Assembly (NCBI RefSeq): GCF_030269365.1 | Contig: NZ_BSTF01000009.1 | Coordinates: 310,001-374,000, forward strand | DNA length: 64,000 bases | Reading direction: 5' to 3' | DNA from: Lentzea sp. NBRC 102530 | GTDB lineage: Bacteria > Actinomycetota > Actinomycetes > Mycobacteriales > Pseudonocardiaceae | Shown here: piece after piece, positions 35,401-42,907 of the stretch | How positions within the stretch are numbered: the stretch's first letter is position 1 | Layout of the letters: each line of letters opens with the position of its first letter | Position numbers and translations under genes: made by a program | The notes under the pieces: model-generated | What the model was told of the DNA's origin: nothing | Databases searched by the model: none | Seen by the model: the letters and a program-made list of their open reading frames with translations, nothing else

Positions 35401-37307
35401 GCCATCGCGCCCCGCCCGGCGACCTCCGGCAGCAACCGCGACCGGCGGCACACCAGCCGGGCGCCCTGGTCCTCGGTCAGCACTCCGGCGACCACGGCCG
35501 CGGCGATCTCGCCGACCGAGTGCCCGATGATCGCGGCGGGCTCGACTCCGCGGTGCCGCCACACCGCGGCCAGACCGACCTGCATCACGAACAGCATCGC
35601 CTGGATCCGGTCCACGCCACCGACGTCCCCGGACTCCAGCACTTCGCGCGGCACCACGCCGAACTCCTCGCGGAACGTCGCCGCGAGCCGGTCCACGACC
35701 TCGGCGAACACCGGTTCGCACGCCAGCAGCTCGCGCCCCATGCCAGACCACTGGGCGCCGTGGCCGGAGAAGACCCACACAACGCCCTGTCCTGCAACGC
35801 CGTCCACCGGTTCCACCGTGCGCAGTCCCTCGGTGAGCAACGCGCGGCCCCCGGCGACCACGGCGGCACGCACCGGCAGATGGGCGCGACGGTGCGCCAG
35901 CGTGTGTCCCAGGTCGGCCAACGGGACGTCCAGCTCCGCCAGCTGCGCGGCCTGTGCCTTCACCGCCTCCGAGGATCCGCCGGACACCGGGTACAGCCGC
36001 GGCGCCGACAGCGTCACCTCAGGACGGTGCACCGTCTCGGGTGCGCGCTCCAGGACGACGTGCGCGATGGTGCCGCCGTAGCCGTAGCTCGCTACACCGG
36101 CGTACCGCGTCGTGAGCGGACGCGCCTCGGTGACGACCTCCAGCCCCGTACTCGCCCAGTCGAAATCGGTGCGCGGCGCGGAGTCCAGCACGGTCGGGGG
36201 CACGACCCCCGCGTCCAGTGCCAGCGCCGTCTTGATCACCCCGGCGATCCCGGCCGCCGCCTCGGTGTGCCCGATCGCCGGCTTCACCGCGCCGACCAGG
36301 CACCCTCCCTCGCCCAGGACCGCCGCGATGGCACCGAGTTCGATCGGATCGCCCACCCGCGTGCCGGTGCCGTGCGCCTCGACGTACCCGACCTCGCGCG
36401 GGTCGACCCCGGCGTCGGCGTACGCGGCACGCATCAGATGTTCCTGTGCGGCACCTGAAGGAGCCATTATGCCGTCGGTCCTGCCGTCTTGACGCACCGC
36501 GCCGCCCCGCACGACGGCCCACACGTGGTCGCCATCCGCGAGCGCGTCCTCCAGTCGCTTCACCACCACGACACCGCAGCCTTCTCCGCGGCCGTAGCCG
36601 TTGGCGTCCGCGGTGAACGTCTTCGACGTGCCGTCCGGGGAGATCGCCCCGGCCTCGTCCAGCACGGCGGTGAGTCCAGGGCCGGACATGATCATCACGC
36701 CACCCGCCAGGGCGAGCGGCACTTCGCCCGACGCGACCGCCGCGCACGCCTGGTGCAGCGCGACGAGCGACGAGGAACACGCGGTGTCGACGGCGAAGGA
36801 CGGCCCGCGCAGGTCCAGCGTGTAGGAGATGCGGTTGGCGACCGCGCACAGCGACGCGCCAATGCCCGTCCACGCCCGCACGCCCGGCAGGTCCTCCAGC
36901 AACCGGCGGCCGTAGTCGTCGGTGCCGACTCCGAGATACACCCCGGTGTCGGAACCCGCGAGCGAGGTGGGGTCGATCCCGGCGTGCTCCAGTGCTTCCC
37001 AGGCGACCTCCAGCGCGATGCGTTGCTGAGGGTCCAATTGAGACGCTTCCACCCCGGAGATGCCGAAGAAGGCGTTGTCGAAACCGGCCACGTCGTCGAG
37101 GAAGGAACCGCGCGCGGTCACTCGCGTCAGCGCGGCGGCGTTCTCCCTGGAGAGCCCGGCGGCGGCGTCCCAGCGGCCGGGCGGTACCGGTCCCGCGGTG
37201 CGGGAGCCCTTGAGCAGCAAGGAGAAGAAGCTTTCCGGGGAGCTCACCCCACCGGCGAAGCGACATCCCATTCCGACGATGGCAACGTGCTGACCTGTAG
37301 CGACCAC
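32484..37307 (-). CDS. Iterative type I PKS, 6-methylsalicylate-synthase-like (KS-AT-DH/TH-KR-ACP)
   Basis: A single-module type I PKS of about 1607 residues. KS: VDTACSSSL (Cys about 177), EAHGTGT and KPAIGHTEAA. AT: GHSVGEIAAAV and VAFHSPQM, close to the malonyl-type HAFH. DH-like domain: HPVLGTEIVP, the HxxxGxxxxP pattern, which acts as thioester hydrolase in 6-MSAS enzymes. KR: LVTGGFGALG with Ser, Tyr and Asn in LFSSAGPLLG and AYAAANAYLD. ACP: GVDSLL. This domain order without ER or methyltransferase is that of 6-methylsalicylic acid synthases such as the bacterial ChlB1 type; the KR argues against orsellinate. The product is thus probably a 6-alkylsalicylate cap. The start is uncertain: GTG at 37307 fits the KS N-terminus, and an in-frame GTG at 37352 would overlap the operator palindrome. 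Confidence 0.88.
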   Translation of the reverse strand: MVATGQHVAIVGMGCRFAGGVSSPESFFSLLLKGSRTAGPVPPGRWDAAAGLSRENAAALTRVTARGSFLDDVAGFDNAFFGISGVEASQLDPQQRIALEVAWEALEHAGIDPTSLAGSDTGVYLGVGTDDYGRRLLEDLPGVRAWTGIGASLCAVANRISYTLDLRGPSFAVDTACSSSLVALHQACAAVASGEVPLALAGGVMIMSGPGLTAVLDEAGAISPDGTSKTFTADANGYGRGEGCGVVVVKRLEDALADGDHVWAVVRGGAVRQDGRTDGIMAPSGAAQEHLMRAAYADAGVDPREVGYVEAHGTGTRVGDPIELGAIAAVLGEGGCLVGAVKPAIGHTEAAAGIAGVIKTALALDAGVVPPTVLDSAPRTDFDWASTGLEVVTEARPLTTRYAGVASYGYGGTIAHVVLERAPETVHRPEVTLSAPRLYPVSGGSSEAVKAQAAQLAELDVPLADLGHTLAHRRAHLPVRAAVVAGGRALLTEGLRTVEPVDGVAGQGVVWVFSGHGAQWSGMGRELLACEPVFAEVVDRLAATFREEFGVVPREVLESGDVGGVDRIQAMLFVMQVGLAAVWRHRGVEPAAIIGHSVGEIAAAVVAGVLTEDQGARLVCRRSRLLPEVAGRGAMAMVDLSFADAAEHLRGRSDVVAAIAAAPTSTVLAGPPEAVAEVGAAMAAAGRVVRNVDSDVAFHSPQMAPLAEQLALAVADLEPATARVPLYVTAVDDPRSAPRQDARYWAANLGEPVRFAGAVEAAVQDGHRLFLEVSAHPVVSHSVNEVLHSQGVHGAAVASLRRNRPESESLLTGLAALYGHGIDPDWTVLQPDGGFVPMPGVVWRHTPHWVGGPARRYPRDTLLGTPVDVHGSGVRAWTTTLSARTRPYPGLHPVLGTEIVPAAVLLNTFRVAGERAGLRDVRLRMPVAVPEDEPRELQVVQDGAALRIVSRSGGDWVVHTTASVADTLGEPFDVQTEEELALDHVVTRLAELGVAAMGYDWRFTALSRGPRALRGTVVADGWTALLDAALSLASVAFDGPPVLRMPAEIASFGLTGDAPETAEIVVRVDQDRAHTVDVHLGGAWMTGLRYGELDGDSGDSLPELSYDVRWKALPVEPGARASASVLGDAKLAAALGLPLVERPGDAAGHLVLAPVSTDPLGAVRELLDTARELDALPGEKPKLWCATRSGSLDHAPLHGVSRVGASEHPGFWGGVLDLPAEPTALDAETLARALTVRGEPVLAIEAGEVRVPRLVPASSSGEARCRPDATYLVTGGFGALGRKVALHLAHLGARRVVLQGRTPLPGRSSWENDPGGSVVRELEQAGVAVFPIAADIADLDGTRAALDGLGLPPIAGVVHAAGTVRSGLMIDVTTEDLAEVMRAKVDGARVLHELFPASSLDFLVLFSSAGPLLGLPGQTAYAAANAYLDALAVHRGSGTASVAWTSWRGLGMSTSASATDVELDARGTGDITADEALRALDRVLAAPNGVTAVLRVRRDHSGPRPSVLSGLTASTEPAEASAWAGLSGAELRSCLDDVVATAIGSVLGVPADAVSPHRPLTEAGVDSLLASALRVRLERETGVALPATLLWNHPTPAGIAGYLADVV

Positions 37308-37342
37308 ATGCCCAGCAGAACAGGACGGGTAGGCCGTCGGCG

Positions 37343-37417
37343 TGAGTAGCACCTACTCAATCCTGGGTGAGAGCGCACACATACTCAGTTGCGAGCGGTT
37401 GAGTAGTCGGTTACTCA
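37343..37417. promoter_or_regulatory. TGAGTA/TACTCA operator array between PKS and KASIII genes
   Basis: Five copies of one hexamer in either orientation occur in 75 bases. A perfect TGAGTAG-CAC-CTACTCA palindrome is at 37343-37359, a single TACTCA at 37382-37387, and TGAGTA-N6-TACTCA at 37400-37417. They fill the region between the divergent PKS and acyltransferase genes, so one regulator could control both. The LuxR-type and TetR-type proteins of this cluster are candidates. Confidence 0.65.
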
Positions 37418-37451
37418 TGCTCTTCACTCGAAGGTGTGATGACCTGACCGG

Positions 37452-38438
37452 GTGCGCACCGACGGTCTCTTCCTCGCCGGCATCGGCAGTCATCTCCCGC
37501 CCAGGGTTCCGTCGGCGTTCCCCGGACAGCGCGAGGTCGCGGTCAGTCCGGACGGGCCCGCGCCGGACATGGCCGTCAGTGCCGCACTGAGGGCTCTCGC
37601 CGGATGCGGCCACGAGCCCGACGAGTTCGCCGTGCTGCTGCACAGTGCGACGCATCCGCAGGGCCCCGAAGGCTGGTCCGCACCGCACTACGTGTTGCTC
37701 AACACGCTCAAGAAGCCCATTCCGGCCATGGAACTGCGCCAGGGCTGCCTCGGCATGCTCGCGAGCCTCGAAGCCGCCTACTACCGGCTGATCGCGAATC
37801 CCGGGCGCCCCGCCGCGTTGATCACGACTGCCGACAACTTCTCGACCAGCCTCGCGGACCGTTGGCACGCCTCTGATCTCTTCGTGCTGGCGGACGGCGC
37901 GGCGGCCGTCGTCGCCTCGACCTCGCACGGTTTCGCACGGGTGAAAGCTGTCGGATCGCTCTCCAATCCGGTGATGGAGGTCCTGCACCGCGCCGGAGAG
38001 CCGTTGTTCCCGCCTGGCGCGACGATCGGCCGTGGGCTCAACTTCCGCGAACGCGCCGACCGCGTGCACGAGCAGTGGGCGAACGGCGAGGCGCCGCCGA
38101 TCCTCGGGTTCGGCGAACAGGTGGCGGAGATCGCCGAACGGACCCTGGCCGAGGCCGGCCTGACGCTGGACGACGTGAAACGCGTCTGCCACCCCGGCTA
38201 CACCGAGGACGCGATCGACGCGATCTTCCTCGACCCGCTCGGCGTCGACCCCGAGCAGGGCACACACGAGTTCACCGGCACGGTCGGTCACACCGGTGCC
38301 GCGGACCTCTTCCTCGCGCTGGAACACCTGTGGCGCACAGGAGAAGCCGCTGTCGGCGACCACGTGCTGCTGATCGGGTCGACCACCGGCATGGAGGCCG
38401 GGTGCGCGGTCGTGGAGATCATCGAGGAGGGGGTCTGA
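37452..38438 (+). CDS. KASIII-like acyltransferase (ChlB3/CerJ-like)
   Basis: A 328-residue KAS III-fold protein. The nucleophilic Cys lies in [16 protein letters not shown]; His is in [22 protein letters not shown] has GHTG where FabH has an Asn-containing GNTS-type motif, so the set resembles the acyl-transferring KASIII proteins (ChlB3, CerJ, DpsC group) rather than FabH. In chlorothricin-type pathways such proteins move the methylsalicyl group made by a 6-MSAS from its ACP onto another acceptor. Here it probably transfers the aryl group from the iterative PKS to a carrier protein (40 kb, or the NRPS N-terminus). GTG start; its stop and the next ATG share one base (TGATG). First gene of a four-gene operon. 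Confidence 0.8.
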   Translation: MRTDGLFLAGIGSHLPPRVPSAFPGQREVAVSPDGPAPDMAVSAALRALAGCGHEPDEFAVLLHSATHPQGPEGWSAPHYVLLNTLKKPIPAMELRQGCLGMLASLEAAYYRLIANPGRPAALITTADNFSTSLADRWHASDLFVLADGAAAVVASTSHGFARVKAVGSLSNPVMEVLHRAGEPLFPPGATIGRGLNFRERADRVHEQWANGEAPPILGFGEQVAEIAERTLAEAGLTLDDVKRVCHPGYTEDAIDAIFLDPLGVDPEQGTHEFTGTVGHTGAADLFLALEHLWRTGEAAVGDHVLLIGSTTGMEAGCAVVEIIEEGV

Positions 38439-40003
38439 TGCTGGACGGATACACGCCGTGGCCTGATGAGGTGGCGCGGAACTACCGCTCCACCGGTATC
38501 TGGCGCGGGGAGACGCTCGGCACGGCGCTGAGCGCCGCGGCGGCCCGGTTCGGTCCGCGCACCGCGTTGGTGCACAACCACAAGCGTTATACGTACGCCG
38601 AGCTGGACGAATGGGCGAACCGGCTCGCCGCCGGGTTCGCCGACGCCGGGATCGGGCCGCGCGACTGCGTTGCGGTGCAACTGCCGAACGTGCCGGAGTT
38701 CGTCGCGATCTGCTTTGGGCTGTTCCGGCTCGGTGCGGTCCCGGTCTTCGCGCTCGCGGCCCACCGCGACACCGAACTGCGGCACTTATGCGGGCACACC
38801 GAGGCCGTCGCCTACGTCGGTCCGGGTGTGCACCGCGACTTCGACCACCGCGCGCTCGGCGAACGGCTGCACGCGGAGCTGCCGCACCTGCGGTCGACGT
38901 TCGTGCTGGATGCGCTGCCGGAGGGGCAGCCGCGCACGTTCGCCGAACCCGACGCGTCAGACGTGGCCTTCTTCCTGCTCTCCGGTGGCACGACCGCGTT
39001 GCCGAAGCTCATCCCCCGCACTCACGACGACTACCTGTACCAGGCCCGCACGGCCGCGTCGGTGTGCGAGCTGACCGGCGACGACGTGTACCTCGCCGCG
39101 TTGCCGGTCGAGTTCAACTTCGCCTGGGGCTGCCCCGGTGTGATCGGCACGCTGCTGACCGGTGGAACCGTGGTGATCGCGGACGACCCGTCACCGGAGA
39201 CGTGTTTCCCGTTGCTCGCCAACGAGTCCGTCACGGTCACCTCGTTGGTGCCCTCGCTCACCCAGCTTTGGGTGGAGGAAGCCGGGTGGACCGTGGAGGA
39301 TCTGAGATCGTTGCGGCTGCTGCAGGTCGGCGGCGCGCGGATGAAACCGGAGTTCGTCCGCTCGATCGGGCCGTCGCTCGGGTGCGAGCTGCAACAGGTG
39401 TTCGGCATGGCGGAGGGCCTGCTGACGTTCACCAGGGCAGGTGCCTCGGACGAGCACGTGCTGGGCACACAAGGGCTTCCGATCTCCCGCCACGACGAGA
39501 TGCTGGTCGTCGACGAGGGCGGCGCTCCGCTCCCACCCGGCGGCATCGGCGAGTTGATCACCCGCGGCCCGTACACGGTGCGCGGCTACTACCGCGCCGA
39601 CGAGCACAACGCGAAGGTGTTCACCGAGGACGGTTTCTACCGCACGGGCGACCTCGCCAGGCTGACAGAGCACGGCGAGCTCGTCATCGAGGGCCGGATC
39701 AAGGACATGATCATCCGGGGCGGCGACAAGATCTCCGCGGGCGAGGTCGAGGCGTACCTGGTCGAGCACCCGGCGGTCGCGGCCGCTGCGGTGGTCGGAT
39801 TCGCCGACGAGTTCCTCGGCGAACGCACATGCGCCTACGTCGTGCCGCAGGGCACCCCGCCGACGCTCGCCGAGCTGCGCGAGTCCATGTACGCCAGGGG
39901 TGTCGCCGAGTACAAGCTCCCCGACCGGCTAGAGCTGATCGACGCGCTGCCGCTCACCCCGCTCGGCAAGCCGGACAAGAAAGCATTGAGGGCAAAACAA
40001 TGA
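38438..40003 (+). CDS. Aryl-AMP ligase (salicylate-type, DhbE/YbtE family)
   Basis: A 521-residue stand-alone adenylation enzyme with FFLLSGGTTALPKLIPRTH, YRTGDLARL, GRIKDMIIRGGDKI and a C-terminal lysine in LTPLGKPDKK. In the substrate pocket it has FNFAWGCPG, with Cys where 2,3-dihydroxybenzoate enzymes (DhbE) have Ser240, and FGMAEGLL, with Leu where DhbE has Val337. Both differences are those of salicylate-activating YbtE/PchD. It should activate salicylate or 6-alkylsalicylate and load it onto an aryl carrier domain. It overlaps the KASIII stop and the carrier-protein start (ATGA), so it is translationally coupled to both. Confidence 0.9.
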   Translation: MLDGYTPWPDEVARNYRSTGIWRGETLGTALSAAAARFGPRTALVHNHKRYTYAELDEWANRLAAGFADAGIGPRDCVAVQLPNVPEFVAICFGLFRLGAVPVFALAAHRDTELRHLCGHTEAVAYVGPGVHRDFDHRALGERLHAELPHLRSTFVLDALPEGQPRTFAEPDASDVAFFLLSGGTTALPKLIPRTHDDYLYQARTAASVCELTGDDVYLAALPVEFNFAWGCPGVIGTLLTGGTVVIADDPSPETCFPLLANESVTVTSLVPSLTQLWVEEAGWTVEDLRSLRLLQVGGARMKPEFVRSIGPSLGCELQQVFGMAEGLLTFTRAGASDEHVLGTQGLPISRHDEMLVVDEGGAPLPPGGIGELITRGPYTVRGYYRADEHNAKVFTEDGFYRTGDLARLTEHGELVIEGRIKDMIIRGGDKISAGEVEAYLVEHPAVAAAAVVGFADEFLGERTCAYVVPQGTPPTLAELRESMYARGVAEYKLPDRLELIDALPLTPLGKPDKKALRAKQ

Positions 40004-40224
40004 GCATCTCCGAGACAGAGCTGCGCGCGACCCTCGCCGACGCGCTGGGCAAGGCGCCGGAGGAGATCGGCGGCGACGACAACCTCGTGCTGCTCGGGCT
40101 GAGCTCCCTGGAGGTGATGCGGATGGCGAGCCGCTGGCGCCGGGAGAAGCGGCAGGTTTCGTTCGCCGCGCTCGTGGAGACACCGACGCTGAACCAGTGG
40201 CTCTTGCAGCTCAACGGCCGATGA
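40000..40224 (+). CDS. Free-standing aryl/acyl carrier protein
   Basis: A 74-residue carrier protein with the phosphopantetheine site in LLGLSSLEVMRM (Ser about 33). Its ArCP-like tail (SRWRREKRQVSFAALVETPTLNQW) resembles the carrier domain of isochorismatase-ArCP proteins. It follows the ligase with an ATGA overlap and its TGA overlaps the amidohydrolase ATG. Since the large NRPS already has an N-terminal ArCP, this protein is a second aryl carrier, perhaps the one charged by the ligase or acylated by the KASIII-like enzyme. Confidence 0.88.
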   Translation: MSISETELRATLADALGKAPEEIGGDDNLVLLGLSSLEVMRMASRWRREKRQVSFAALVETPTLNQWLLQLNGR

Positions 40225-41717
40225 GCGTTCTCCTGCTCCAAGACGGCTGCGTCCACACCGCGGACGCCGAGCACCGCGTGCTGCTACGCGGGTGCGTGCT
40301 GGTCGTCGACGACCGGATCGTCGCCGTGGGCACGGCCGAGGAGGTCGGAACCGCCGTCGCCACGCTCCCTCCGCACCGGCTGGCCGAACTCACCGTGCTG
40401 GACGCGAGCCGCGCGATGGTGTTGCCGGGGTTCGTGAACGCGCACTGGCACGAGACGTTCGCGTTGCGCCTGACCGGGCAGCAGGCGTTGCGCCCCGCCT
40501 CCGATCGGACGGACGCCGGCGGCATGCTCAGCAACGGCGGCGACCCCTACGACGTCTCCGCGTCGTTCGACGGCTCGGCCGATCTCGCCGACCTGCTCAC
40601 GCCGGGCGAGGCGGCGGCCGTGGCGCGGTACTCGATGTGGACGCAGCTTCGGTGCGGCACAACGACTCTCGGCGACACCGGTTCGGTCAACCACCCGTCG
40701 GCGCTCGCGCGGGCCGCGACGGACCTGGGCATGCGGTGCGCGGTCAGCCTGTGGGCGGGCGACGTCGTGTGCGAGCCCGGTTCCGACGCGCCGGTACGCA
40801 CGCGCGATGCCGCCCGGCTGCTGGCGCGCACCGAGGAGATCGTGCGGCTGGCGGGCAGCGAGTTCGTGCGAGCCCGTCCGGGCACGGTCTACATCACGAA
40901 CATGTCGGACGAGCTGGGTAAGGGACTCGCCGATCTCACCGCGAGGCACGATCTGCCGTTCGTCACGCACGTCGCGGCGTTGCGCGCGGAGGCGGACGTG
41001 GTGCGCAGGCACTTCGGCACGACGGGGCTGCGGCGGCTGCACGATCTCGGCCTGGTCACCGACAGGTTCACCGCGGTGCACTGCGGTTTCCTCGACGACG
41101 AGGAGCGTGCTCTGCTGCTCGACGCCGGCGCGTCGCTCACCGTGTCTCCCGCGAAGTACGGCTGCACCGGCGAGACGCTCATGGCGGAGACCGACACGGT
41201 CACCGCGTTGCGCCGCGCCGGCCTGCCGGTGTCGCTGTCGACCGACGGATCACCGTTGCCGCACTCGGGCATGGTGGAGGCGATGCGCGCCATCTGGCAC
41301 GGTTCCGCCGAACGCACGGGAGATCCCGCCGAGTTGCTGCCGACCGACGCGCTCGCCATGGCGACCCGCGTGCCCGCCACGAGCCTCGGCTGGACCGGCA
41401 TCGGGTCGATCGAGCCCGGCAATCTCGCCGACCTGGTCCTCGTGCGAACCGACGACTGGCGTTACCTGCTGCAGCCCCGACCGTTGGAGAGCCTGCTGGT
41501 GCTGGGCGGCTCGCTGGACGTCGACACGGTGATCGTCGGCGGCCGGGTCCTGTTGCGCGACGGTCGGGCGACCGAGGTGGACGAGGACGGGTTGCGCTCC
41601 GACTACCTGGACGCGCTGGAGTCGTTCAGCTCGCGGTGCCTCGGGGTTGACGCGGCACCGCTGGTGCGGGCCGCGCATCGCCGGCCAGCGCCGCGCCGAG
41701 ATCGGCCCGCCGGGTGA
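40221..41717 (+). CDS. Amidohydrolase-superfamily metal-dependent hydrolase
   Basis: A 498-residue metallo-dependent hydrolase of the AtzA/TrzN/guanine-deaminase-like branch. The HxH metal motif is in MVLPGFVNAHWHETFAL, later ligand candidates are in PFVTHVAAL and AVHCGF, and the Asp is in SLSTDGSPLPHSG. Members deaminate, dechlorinate or hydrolyse C-N bonds on heterocycles. In this operon (KASIII, ligase, carrier, hydrolase) it could modify or release a ring-containing intermediate or detoxify a by-product; nothing more specific is supported. The last 92 bases overlap the convergent LuxR-type gene, and the final residues (RRPAPRRDRPAG) are low-complexity read-through beyond the usual end. 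Confidence 0.82.
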   Translation: MSVLLLQDGCVHTADAEHRVLLRGCVLVVDDRIVAVGTAEEVGTAVATLPPHRLAELTVLDASRAMVLPGFVNAHWHETFALRLTGQQALRPASDRTDAGGMLSNGGDPYDVSASFDGSADLADLLTPGEAAAVARYSMWTQLRCGTTTLGDTGSVNHPSALARAATDLGMRCAVSLWAGDVVCEPGSDAPVRTRDAARLLARTEEIVRLAGSEFVRARPGTVYITNMSDELGKGLADLTARHDLPFVTHVAALRAEADVVRRHFGTTGLRRLHDLGLVTDRFTAVHCGFLDDEERALLLDAGASLTVSPAKYGCTGETLMAETDTVTALRRAGLPVSLSTDGSPLPHSGMVEAMRAIWHGSAERTGDPAELLPTDALAMATRVPATSLGWTGIGSIEPGNLADLVLVRTDDWRYLLQPRPLESLLVLGGSLDVDTVIVGGRVLLRDGRATEVDEDGLRSDYLDALESFSSRCLGVDAAPLVRAAHRRPAPRRDRPAG

Positions 41718-42843
41718 TGCCGAGCTTGTGGTAGGCCCGCTGCAGGTGGTTCTCGACGGTGCGGACCGAGAGCACCAGCAACTCCGCAATCTCCCTGCTC
41801 GTCAAGTCGTTCGCGGCGTGGGTGGCGACTTCGCGTTCCCTGCTGGTGAGGGCGTGTGACTCCGCCGTGCAGGAAAGTGCCGGTGACGCCCGCATGGGTC
41901 TGAGCGCGCGCACCGGGGGCGGCGGCTCGGCCTGACCGGTGGTGGCGAGCTTGGCGCGCAGCCGGCGCGCGGTGAGTTCCGGCACGGCCGCAGCGACGAC
42001 CTCGCCGCACAGAGGGAACGCGAACCGTACATGCAGCCCGCCGGTGACGATCAGCACCCCCCTGCGGTTGAGCGCTTCCGCCGCTTCCTCGAACCCAGGC
42101 AAGTCGTCCAGGCACAGCGTTCCCGCCAGCGCCACCAGGTCGATCAGCTCGGCCTCCGCCTCGGTGAGCCGGCCGAGCCGCACGCGCACCACGTCGGCGA
42201 GCCGTCCGTCCGCACAGGACAGTCCGGAGAACCGCCAGGTCGCGTCCTCCCTGCGCAGGCTGCCCTCGGCGACGGCGTGTTCGGTGAGCTCCCGCAACAG
42301 CATCGCGTTGCCGGCGGTGAGCATGCCCATGCCACGCACGGCCTCCTGGTCGACGTCACCGCCGAGCCGGGCCTGCAGCACCTCGGCGATCTGGTCGTGC
42401 CGGAACGGCCGCACCTCCACCCGTTCAGCCAGGCCGTCGAGCCAGAGCCTGCTGATCCCCTCGGGCACCCACACGCCCTCGCTCACCGCCGCGACGACAG
42501 AGACCCTGCCCGCCGCGGCCAGGTGGTGCAGCCGAGTGGCGCACGCGGAGTCGAACGACTCCGCGTCGTCGATGCCGATCACGACCGGCCCCGGCGGCAG
42601 CTCGTCGAGGTCGACCGGCGCGAGCACCACCTGCGACCCGTGAACGTGCCCAAGCGCGGCAGACAGCAGTCTGCTCCGCCCGGTGCCCCGCTCACCGGTG
42701 AGCACGACACCGCACCCGGCCGCCACCGCGGCATCGATCCTGCCGAGTTCGTCGGCACGACCGGCCAGCGGCCACCGCTCGTGCGACGACAGAGCCCGGA
42801 CGGGGCTGCGCGACACACCACACATTCGGACTACCTGACTCAC
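41626..42843 (-). CDS. LuxR/LAL-like ATPase transcriptional regulator
   Basis: A 405-residue shortened LAL-type regulator. The N-terminal ATPase-like region has a P-loop variant GERGTGRSRLL (Arg where Lys is usual) and a Walker-B-like PVVIGIDDAES. The C-terminal LuxR helix-turn-helix reads LTSREREVATHAANDLTSREIAELL followed by SVRTVENHLQRAYHKLGI. Full LAL proteins reach 900 residues or more, so the sensory middle is missing. It is a likely activator of this cluster. The GTG start is immediately preceded (two bases) by a TTAGG-N4-CCTAA palindrome, suggesting iron-dependent control of the regulator itself. Confidence 0.87.
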   Translation of the reverse strand: MSQVVRMCGVSRSPVRALSSHERWPLAGRADELGRIDAAVAAGCGVVLTGERGTGRSRLLSAALGHVHGSQVVLAPVDLDELPPGPVVIGIDDAESFDSACATRLHHLAAAGRVSVVAAVSEGVWVPEGISRLWLDGLAERVEVRPFRHDQIAEVLQARLGGDVDQEAVRGMGMLTAGNAMLLRELTEHAVAEGSLRREDATWRFSGLSCADGRLADVVRVRLGRLTEAEAELIDLVALAGTLCLDDLPGFEEAAEALNRRGVLIVTGGLHVRFAFPLCGEVVAAAVPELTARRLRAKLATTGQAEPPPPVRALRPMRASPALSCTAESHALTSREREVATHAANDLTSREIAELLVLSVRTVENHLQRAYHKLGITRRADLGAALAGDARPAPAVPRQPRGTAS

Positions 42844-42845
42844 AG

Positions 42846-42859
42846 TTAGGGGAGCCTAA
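42846..42859 (-). promoter_or_regulatory. Iron-box-like palindrome at LuxR start
   Basis: On the minus strand TTAGGCTCCCCTAA matches 12 of 14 positions of TTAGGCTAACCTAA, the inner part of the IdeR/DtxR box. It ends two bases before the GTG, where bound repressor would block initiation or early transcription. It shares its TTAGG-N4-CCTAA form with the site at 24609-24622. Confidence 0.55.
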
Positions 42860-42907
42860 TTAACGATCTGCCACCAAACAAGGCGGCAGACGTGCAATCT
42901 GATCGGC

